Positions 15,784 to 21,651 of a DNA stretch of 41,657 nucleotides are shown here, in pieces (positions within the stretch are counted from its first letter, which is position 1; every line of letters starts with the position of its first letter). The DNA comes from UMGS172 sp964424555. Lineage in GTDB: Bacteria > Bacillota > Clostridia > Oscillospirales > Acutalibacteraceae. Where the stretch lies: NCBI GenBank assembly GCA_964424555.1, contig CAYRIX010000017.1:1-41657 (forward strand), in the 5' to 3' direction. The notes beneath the pieces are model-generated. The model was not told the origin of the DNA, did no database searches, and saw only the letters and a program-made list of their open reading frames with translations. The position numbers were made by a program, and so were the translations under genes.

Positions 15784-16098
15784 TTAAGCCGGTACCGGTG
15801 AGCCACTCGTTTGCGGGATAAAATTGATACTTCCAAAAGTCACTATTGCAATTACAACAGCTACAACAGCCAAGGTGTTACCTTTTATACTATACTGGTT
15901 GTCAATTTCTACGCCGTTTTCATCCTCAACTTTATAACCAACAGAAGCCACAGAATCACCAAATAAATTGGCTTCGATATTTGCATAAAGACTGAAGTCA
16001 TCGAAATTCACTGCAAGTGTTGCTTCTGCACCTAACCATTTGACATTTACGTCAAAACCTAAACCACCTACTTCGTCAAAACCGATACCGTAGCAGTC
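15784..16098 (-). pseudogene. C-terminal tail of an RHS-type toxin, remnant
   Basis: An open frame begins directly after the stop of the 158-residue gene and in the same frame, with no ribosome site. It reads as a beta-rich domain (YGIGFDEVGGLGFDV, SLYANIEANLFGDSV) with a hydrophobic C-terminal segment (TLAVVAVVIAIVTFG) and ends GSPVPA. The alternating Gly/hydrophobic pattern resembles the C-terminal domain of the RHS gene at 21652. A GTG at 16011 is the only in-frame start codon, but it would cut the domain. Best read as the leftover 3' end of a displaced toxin module. Confidence 0.6.
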
Positions 16099-16575
16099 TT
16101 ATAACTTTAATGTAAATATAGTTGACAAGTACTTGACCACATCATCCAATTCTTTCGAATCGCATGATATTCGATAAAGGTTTGGCCCATTAAATACAAT
16201 ACCCTTGCCTGCGAAATGCCCAACACTGAATCTGGCTCCGTAATCACGGTTTATTTCAGATTTCAATCCCTCGAATTCTTTATAATAATTCTTAGCACTC
16301 TCTACAGTTTCAAACTCATAAGCAAATATTTCAAACTCACAATCTGCAGTTTTAACGGTTGCCACAAACGACGCTTTATAATTCAAACCTTTGACATATT
16401 TATCCTTGGGTGTATCATCAAGTTTGTAGTTTTCCAAGGAATAACACTCTTCAATATCACTGAACATCGGGAAATCATCGATTTTTGACGTTTCAACTAG
16501 CACTGAAGCAATTGAGAAAATCAACATTACGACGAAAATAGCAACAGCAATAATACCCAGTTTTTTATTAAACAT
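16099..16575 (-). CDS. Membrane-anchored hypothetical protein, candidate second immunity gene
   Basis: 158 residues. One N-terminal membrane helix (about 6-28), then an extracytoplasmic alpha/beta domain of 125 residues with FETVESAKNYYKEFEGL and KELDDVVKYLSTIF; two cysteines are present. No family recognised. It lies 63 bases after the NTF2-like immunity gene, in the same orientation as the JAB-tip RHS gene, so it is probably part of that module. Its TAA abuts the toxin-tail remnant. Confidence 0.55.
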   Translation of the reverse strand: MFNKKLGIIAVAIFVVMLIFSIASVLVETSKIDDFPMFSDIEECYSLENYKLDDTPKDKYVKGLNYKASFVATVKTADCEFEIFAYEFETVESAKNYYKEFEGLKSEINRDYGARFSVGHFAGKGIVFNGPNLYRISCDSKELDDVVKYLSTIFTLKL

Positions 16576-16638
16576 ATAGACTGCTCTTTTCTAATTAATT
16601 CTTCAATCAATATGCAAATTTGTGTTACATCTATGGCT

Positions 16639-17040
16639 TTATCCCCACATCAAAACAGCAAGTACCGAGCCATCACCGTCAATAATGACATACGGTTCCG
16701 CTCTTTTAACATTGTCGCACAGCGGTTGTCTGCCAACAACCAACCAACAATCATTTGTTTTGTCGTAGTCAACATTGTAAGGGTAGAACTCAAAAAGATT
16801 AATTTGCGGAAACCGTTCTTTTAACACATTGTCGGCGATATTAACCGCATCCTTGCGATTTCTGACTCTTGAAAATTGCGCATCATATGGAAACTCTTCA
16901 ATACATTCTTGCCATAATTGTTCCGAAACATCAAATCCTCCAACCTTCTGGCCATTTGTTACAAATATAATTACCCAAACGATAGCAGCGGAGAGACTTA
17001 CGGAAATTACAGATAAGGTTATTTTAAGCCACGCTTTCAT
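16639..17040 (-). CDS. NTF2-fold immunity-like protein
   Basis: 133 residues. N-terminal membrane helix (about 6-28), then a domain matching the NTF2-like immunity pattern: KDAVNIADNVLKERFP, YDKTNDCWLVVGRQPL and a final YVIIDGDGSVLAVLMWG. Such proteins neutralise toxins encoded just upstream. Here the upstream gene, ending 4 bases before, is the RHS core with a JAB-type metalloprotease tip. GGAG lies 7-8 bases before the ATG. Membrane anchoring suggests that protection acts at the cell surface. Confidence 0.7.
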   Translation of the reverse strand: MKAWLKITLSVISVSLSAAIVWVIIFVTNGQKVGGFDVSEQLWQECIEEFPYDAQFSRVRNRKDAVNIADNVLKERFPQINLFEFYPYNVDYDKTNDCWLVVGRQPLCDNVKRAEPYVIIDGDGSVLAVLMWG

Positions 17041-17044
17041 AGAA

Positions 17045-18514
17045 TTATCTCCAACTAAATTTTCTTATATCATACGGAGCATTTTCGTAAATGATTTCGC
17101 TTTCACCATGAGTTTCACCAGGTACATACTTGCGGACAGTACCGTATGGTGTTGCAACATAGTTTATATATTCATTGTCCTCTAAGTCGTCGCCGGAAAA
17201 ATCATCTTTTTTTCCTCCGACTTCTAAAGAACCGTGAGTATGTATTTCTGCTACTTTATCATACCACCAAAACCAATTTATCGGAACAGTGCTGTAAGAA
17301 TTAGTATCACCCTGCTTAGGCTTTACATAAGAATATTTAGTCTCATATCCTACGATTTTATAACATTCAATGTCGCAAATTTTGAATAGTTTAAATCCAA
17401 AAATCTCACAGTATACCCCTTCTACTGTTTTCACTCTAATTGGCACTTCAACCTCATAAATAAACGAGGCATATTCTCTCATTTCATCAATAGATTTTGC
17501 ATTATAACAATTGGCAAAGGCAATAGCAGCATCGTCCATGCTGTCGAATAAGTTACCGTAATCAAGAGTAGCATCGTAGAAATTATAACTAGAATATTGA
17601 GGTGTTTCTTCAGCATAATCATACGACATTGTATTAAGAGTATTGAGCATTGCAATACCTTGTTGGTTTATTGTGGGAAAATGTTTGGAAACCGTTCCTG
17701 TAGTATAAACCAAGTTGTTTACAGAAATACCGCCGCTATTTCTGTCACTGTATAAACCTAACGGGTCTATATTAGTTACTGGGTTACAATCAGCATATGC
17801 GTAGCGGTTGAGTGTTACACCGTCGGAAATAGCACCTCTTACTATGTCAGCGTTAACGAATCGCTTGAGGTCAGGCGAATAATAACGTGCTCTCATGTAG
17901 TACAAGCCGTTTTCGTCGGTGATTACGCCATCTCTGCCGTTGTAGAGGAATGGGGTAACGCTACTGCTGCCTTCGGTCAATTTACCGTAGGTATCATATG
18001 TGAATATATTGGTAACAACACCATTGATGTTAGTCAATGCAACTGTGCTTCCACGGTAATCGAAGTGGTAAGTTTTAAACGCACCGTTGCATTCCTCACC
18101 GATAAGACCCAAGCCATACACATACTTTGTGATTGTTGAGCCCTTTTTCATTACGAGCAACTGGCTCAACTTTGCTACAGTGTTATATACGTATGTTGTG
18201 GCCGTGCTGCCGTATACCTTTTTAATACGTGTATTCTCGGCGTTATAGGTATATTTACAGCTCTTAGCCGAGAGCAGTCTGTTGGACGAGTCATAGGTGA
18301 GGGAACACTTTGTACCGTCCTGATAGAAGTACAGCATGTTGCCGTCTTCATCAAAGCCTACGTTGTAGCCGTTGTATGATTTCAGGCGGTTATTGGAAGT
18401 GTACGAATAGCTGTTTTCCTCACAACAGTTGTCGGTTGTGTAACGGATATTGCCAGCAGCGTCGTATTCATAGCTTTCTTCGTACATATGATTGCCGTAG
18501 AGATTGGTAGTCAA
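17045..18514 (-). CDS. Orphan RHS tip module B: truncated RHS core with JAB/DUF4329-like metalloprotease domain
   Basis: Up to 489 residues. About 1-255 are YD repeats and the RHS-associated core (GLYYMRARYYSPDLKRF, then NIDPLGL, where the aspartyl self-cleavage junction lies). The variable tip of about 235 residues follows. It has a DUF4329-like start (DDAAIAFANCYNAKS) and a JAMM/MPN zinc motif, AEIHTHG followed 12 residues later by SGDD (E...HxH...SxxD). Predicted action: metallopeptidase toxin cleaving an isopeptide or peptide bond. There is no secretion signal, and the N-terminal RHS shell is missing. The start is uncertain: TTG 18514 or ATG 18487, neither with a good ribosome site; an in-frame stop lies 15 bases before the TTG. 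Confidence 0.75.
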   Translation of the reverse strand: MTTNLYGNHMYEESYEYDAAGNIRYTTDNCCEENSYSYTSNNRLKSYNGYNVGFDEDGNMLYFYQDGTKCSLTYDSSNRLLSAKSCKYTYNAENTRIKKVYGSTATTYVYNTVAKLSQLLVMKKGSTITKYVYGLGLIGEECNGAFKTYHFDYRGSTVALTNINGVVTNIFTYDTYGKLTEGSSSVTPFLYNGRDGVITDENGLYYMRARYYSPDLKRFVNADIVRGAISDGVTLNRYAYADCNPVTNIDPLGLYSDRNSGGISVNNLVYTTGTVSKHFPTINQQGIAMLNTLNTMSYDYAEETPQYSSYNFYDATLDYGNLFDSMDDAAIAFANCYNAKSIDEMREYASFIYEVEVPIRVKTVEGVYCEIFGFKLFKICDIECYKIVGYETKYSYVKPKQGDTNSYSTVPINWFWWYDKVAEIHTHGSLEVGGKKDDFSGDDLEDNEYINYVATPYGTVRKYVPGETHGESEIIYENAPYDIRKFSWR

Positions 18515-18544
18515 TTTATGAACTATTCAATTTAGACCATAATA

Positions 18545-18573
18545 ATTATAGCATATCTTATAAAATGTGTCAA
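18545..18573 (-). promoter_or_regulatory. Perfect consensus promoter of RHS module B
   Basis: Minus-strand TTGACA (18568-18573), 17-base spacer, TATAAT (18545-18550). It lies about 30 bases upstream of the point where core homology begins. The homologous region upstream of module C carries an equally perfect promoter. Confidence 0.9.
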
Positions 18574-18639
18574 TATATGACAATAAATAATATTAGTAAT
18601 TCTTTCGCAAACCGTTAGGAATAATTATCACAATCTGTG

Positions 18640-18754
18640 TCGAGAGAACGTAAAACCTGTCGAATAAAATCGAGGGTGTGAATAAAATGCACAAACATAT
18701 TCCTCCGATTTCGCTATGCTCAGCCATCTCCCTAAAGGAAAGGGAGGCAAAAAA
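18640..18754. other. Degenerate inverted repeats and a small MITE-like hairpin
   Basis: Bases 18640-18690 are a diverged copy of the palindromic region 20865-20921 (TCGA...TCGA and GTGTGAAT... can still be aligned). Bases 18729-18748 hold CTCCCTAAAGGAAAGGGAG, a short hairpin of a type often scattered in gut Clostridia intergenic DNA. Nothing else is recognisable in the gap 18515-18798 apart from the promoter and terminator. Confidence 0.45.
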
Positions 18755-18780
18755 GAGCGGTCGGATTGCTCCGACCGCTC
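18755..18780 (-). terminator. Repeated RHS-array terminator, copy 2
   Basis: The same 10-bp stem GAGCGGTCGG / CCGACCGCTC, followed on the minus strand by TTTTTTGCC. It ends module C. Confidence 0.9.
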
Positions 18781-18798
18781 CCGATTAAATTTAAAGTG

Positions 18799-19296
18799 TT
18801 AAGATAACGAATCATTATCCGTATTATCTTGCAGAATAATATGTGTACGTTTAATTCGAACTGCTCTGCGTATCTTTATTGCGATAATAATAATATTTTC
18901 AATTAATATTCTTACTAACAATACATACACAGTAAAATTAGCGTTTTTTAGTAATATAATGGACGAAGCATAAATGATCAATGAAAATAGACAATCAAAC
19001 CAAACAAGGTGTTCAAACAACTTATTTTTGTTGATTCTGAATATTGCAATAATCCACATCACCACAAAAACTATAAACAAGAATAGAAACACAAGTCCAA
19101 GTTGTGGGTAATCAGAGTATAATCCGTAACCCACAGTAAAATATAGACAATCTCTTGGAGTATGGAAACCATACAGAAATAAAATTGAAAATAAAGATGT
19201 ATTATACCTAAAACTTAGTATTCCTATCAGAGAAAATATAGACCATACTATAGCAAAGATAACACGCCGATTTTTTGTATGCACACTATTACCCAA
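18799..19296 (-). CDS. Four-helix membrane protein, candidate immunity protein of module C
   Basis: 165 residues with four predicted membrane helices (about 11-32, 58-90, 98-120, 122-140) and a basic C-terminal tail. No family recognised. Its start overlaps the end of the RHS module C gene, a typical toxin-immunity coupling. The start codon is a TTG at 19296 (GGTGG 10 bases upstream) or a GTG at 19284; no ATG fits. Membrane immunity proteins usually protect against pore-forming or membrane-entering toxins. Confidence 0.6.
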   Translation of the reverse strand: MGNSVHTKNRRVIFAIVWSIFSLIGILSFRYNTSLFSILFLYGFHTPRDCLYFTVGYGLYSDYPQLGLVFLFLFIVFVVMWIIAIFRINKNKLFEHLVWFDCLFSLIIYASSIILLKNANFTVYVLLVRILIENIIIIAIKIRRAVRIKRTHIILQDNTDNDSLS

Positions 19297-20740
19297 ATAT
19301 CTTATTCCACCCTCTCTTTACAGCTTTCACAAAATAATCCCAACTAGAATATCCCTCCTCATCATTATCGAAATCGATATCTTGAGCGGATTTATCTAGC
19401 CAACTATAAATATCATGATTTTCCCATTCAACCATTAGAGAATCATCGGTTCTATTCCAAGCTGTGTTGAAATCTTTATCATATAATTGCATAATATTGA
19501 TAATATGCTCACGAGATTCTTGATTGACGTTATGTGCTTGATATGCATAGAGAACAGGGTTTTTATTTTTAGTAAAATCACCAATCATTATATCAGTTTT
19601 ACTATTGAACCCATCTGGCTTGTTACCAGGGTTTTCAAAAAACTTCACATCTACATTTACGTAAAAATAAACTTTACCTGAAATAACTTGCGATGTTGTT
19701 TTAGTTAAACTTTTCAAAGTCTTCTTGTAGGAATAATTATATACATAATAATCTATATCTCCGTCTACATCTGTATCAACACCTAAATCCCAATGAGTAT
19801 GACTAGACAAGTTATAATGAATACCAGAGGATTTTTGGCTTTCAATATATTCATATGCTTCCCAAAAAGCTTTAAGTCTCTTTTGTTCTTCCATTCTAGC
19901 AACCCATTCATCAAGCGTTTCCGTTCTTGTTGAAGATTTTGAACTAATGGCCGATGATGTAGTCCCATGAATTGCATCGAGACCCAACGGGTCAATGTTG
20001 GTGATCGGGTTGCAGTTAGCATATGCATAGCGGTTGAGTGTTACTCCGTCAGATATAGCACCTCTTACTATGTCAGCATTTACGAATCTACGTAAATCAG
20101 GCGAATAGTAACGGGCACGCATGTAGTACAGGCCGTTTTCGTCAGTGATTACGCCGTCTCTGCCGTTGTAGAGGAATGGGGTAACGCTACTGCTGCCTTC
20201 GGTCAATTTACCGTAGGTATCATATGTGAATATATTGGTAACAACACCATTGATGTTAGTCAATGCAACTGTGCTTCCACGGTAATCGAAGTGGTAAGTT
20301 TTAAACGCACCGTTGCATTCCTCACCGATAAGACCCAAGCCATACACATACTTTGTGATTGTTGAGCCCTTTTTCATTACGAGCAACTGGCTCAACTTTG
20401 CTACAGTGTTATATACGTATGTTGTGGCCGTGCTGCCGTATACCTTTTTAATACGTGTATTCTCGGCGTTATAGGTATATTTACAGCTCTTAGCCGAGAG
20501 CAGTCTGTTGGACGAGTCATAGGTGAGGGAACACTTTGTACCGTCCTGATAGAAGTACAGCATGTTGCCGTCTTCATCAAAGCCTACGTTGTAGCCGTTG
20601 TATGATTTCAGGCGGTTATTGGAAGTGTACGAATAGCTGTTTTCCTCACAACAGTTGTCGGTTGTGTAACGGATATTACCAGCAGCATCATATTCGTAGC
20701 TTTCTTCGTACATATGATTGCCGTAAAGATCGGTAGTCAA
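19289..20740 (-). CDS. Orphan RHS tip module C: truncated RHS core with unknown C-terminal toxin-like domain
   Basis: Up to 483 residues. The core (about 1-253) is nearly identical in DNA to modules B and D and ends NIDPLGL. The tip of 230 residues starts DAIHGTTSSA, has a helical stretch (TLDEWVARMEEQKRLKAFW) and a central beta-rich domain with DTDVDGDIDYY, IDYYVYNYSYKKTL and SSHTHWDLG; it ends WDYFVKAVKRGWNKIFG, a basic amphipathic tail. No toxin family recognised. The start is at TTG 20740 or ATG 20713, with a weak ribosome site. The N-terminal shell is missing at exactly the same core codon as in module B. Confidence 0.7.
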   Translation of the reverse strand: MTTDLYGNHMYEESYEYDAAGNIRYTTDNCCEENSYSYTSNNRLKSYNGYNVGFDEDGNMLYFYQDGTKCSLTYDSSNRLLSAKSCKYTYNAENTRIKKVYGSTATTYVYNTVAKLSQLLVMKKGSTITKYVYGLGLIGEECNGAFKTYHFDYRGSTVALTNINGVVTNIFTYDTYGKLTEGSSSVTPFLYNGRDGVITDENGLYYMRARYYSPDLRRFVNADIVRGAISDGVTLNRYAYANCNPITNIDPLGLDAIHGTTSSAISSKSSTRTETLDEWVARMEEQKRLKAFWEAYEYIESQKSSGIHYNLSSHTHWDLGVDTDVDGDIDYYVYNYSYKKTLKSLTKTTSQVISGKVYFYVNVDVKFFENPGNKPDGFNSKTDIMIGDFTKNKNPVLYAYQAHNVNQESREHIINIMQLYDKDFNTAWNRTDDSLMVEWENHDIYSWLDKSAQDIDFDNDEEGYSSWDYFVKAVKRGWNKIFG

Positions 20741-20770
20741 TTTATGAACTATTACACTTAGACTATAATT

Positions 20771-20799
20771 ATTATATCAAATATCCAAATATATGTCAA
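20771..20799 (-). promoter_or_regulatory. Perfect consensus promoter of RHS module C
   Basis: Minus-strand TTGACA (20794-20799), 17-base spacer, TATAAT (20771-20776). It occupies the same position relative to the core breakpoint as the promoter of module B. Confidence 0.9.
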
Positions 20800-20864
20800 C
20801 ATATGACAATAGAAAATATTAGTGGATTTTTCACTAACTGTTGGAAATATAAATCACAAACCAT

Positions 20865-20921
20865 ATCGATTAAACACAAAACATGTCGAATTTAATCGAT
20901 TGTGTGAATATATCACACAAT
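20865..20921. promoter_or_regulatory. Two palindromes upstream of the module C promoter
   Basis: ATCGATTAAA (20865-20874) pairs with TTTAATCGAT (20891-20900); ATTGTGTGA (20899-20907) pairs with TCACACAAT (20913-20921) around five bases. They lie about 70-120 bases upstream of the -35 box, and a decayed version is found upstream of module B. The second resembles a dimeric regulator site. They may be operators, or a leftover of a mobile or terminator element. Confidence 0.5.
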
Positions 20922-20934
20922 AATGTAAAAGAAA

Positions 20935-20960
20935 GAGCGGTCGGATTGCTCCGACCGCTC
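20935..20960 (-). terminator. Repeated RHS-array terminator, copy 3
   Basis: Identical hairpin GAGCGGTCGG / CCGACCGCTC after the last immunity-like gene of module D. Confidence 0.85.
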
Positions 20961-20997
20961 CCGTGGAATACATAGATTAAAAGAATAACAATGCGAA

Positions 20998-21312
20998 TTA
21001 CAAAAATATCCCCAAGGTGCACGCAGTTACATAACCTATGCCCATAACGGCACCAAATATTAAATGAATAATAAAGATATATGAAAGTACCATATGTTGG
21101 CCATAATGTGATTTTAGCATTTTAATGATTATTATATCGCCGATAATAATCATTATATTTCCTAAAAGTAATACGAGGCTAGCAACCATGCCTTTTATGC
21201 TACCGAAGTGTTTTGCTATATATAGCAGTGAAAGTATACCAATAGTCATTCCAGACAATTGCAGAATAAACGTTGTAACACAGCTTAATATCCTATATGA
21301 CGTTTTATTCAT
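20998..21312 (-). CDS. Small membrane protein, candidate immunity protein (paralog 2)
   Basis: 104 residues with three or four membrane helices (about 9-32, 38-61, 70-98). It aligns with the preceding gene product: both have a central KG/KCxxxSLxLLLGxxM-type helix and a charged turn K(S/N)xxxxH before the last helices. AAGGAG precedes the ATG. It lies 13 bases after its paralog and ends module D. Confidence 0.6.
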   Translation of the reverse strand: MNKTSYRILSCVTTFILQLSGMTIGILSLLYIAKHFGSIKGMVASLVLLLGNIMIIIGDIIIIKMLKSHYGQHMVLSYIFIIHLIFGAVMGIGYVTACTLGIFL

Positions 21313-21325
21313 CGATACTCCTTAG

Positions 21326-21649
21326 TTAAATCAATAAACTTGAGCAACAAACGACTACAACAATTAATGCATAAACAGTAACGCCTGTAGCGTGTATCAT
21401 TAGGAAATATGACGGTACAATGTGGTGCTTAAATCTATTCTTTATTTTTACAATAATCCAAAAGTCGGCAGATGACATCATAACAGTTCCAACCAATAAA
21501 AAAATGCTTGTGATAATACATTTTATATTTGGAAAATATTCGACAATCATTGCAGAAGAAAATATTGCTAAGATAAATCCAACAGAGTATAAAACGACAA
21601 TTGTGAAAAAAGAAAGAATTAGTGTAATTACACTTGATACTTTCATCAT
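21326..21649 (-). CDS. Small membrane protein, candidate immunity protein (paralog 1)
   Basis: About 107 residues, three or four membrane helices, with no soluble domain. The stop of the RHS module D gene lies in its ribosome-binding region: GGAG is part of the last RHS codons, followed by ATGATGAAA (ATG at 21649 or 21646; the second has ideal spacing). This tight coupling and the duplication argue for immunity against the module D tip. No family recognised. Confidence 0.6.
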   Translation of the reverse strand: MMKVSSVITLILSFFTIVVLYSVGFILAIFSSAMIVEYFPNIKCIITSIFLLVGTVMMSSADFWIIVKIKNRFKHHIVPSYFLMIHATGVTVYALIVVVVCCSSLLI

Positions 21650-21651
21650 TA

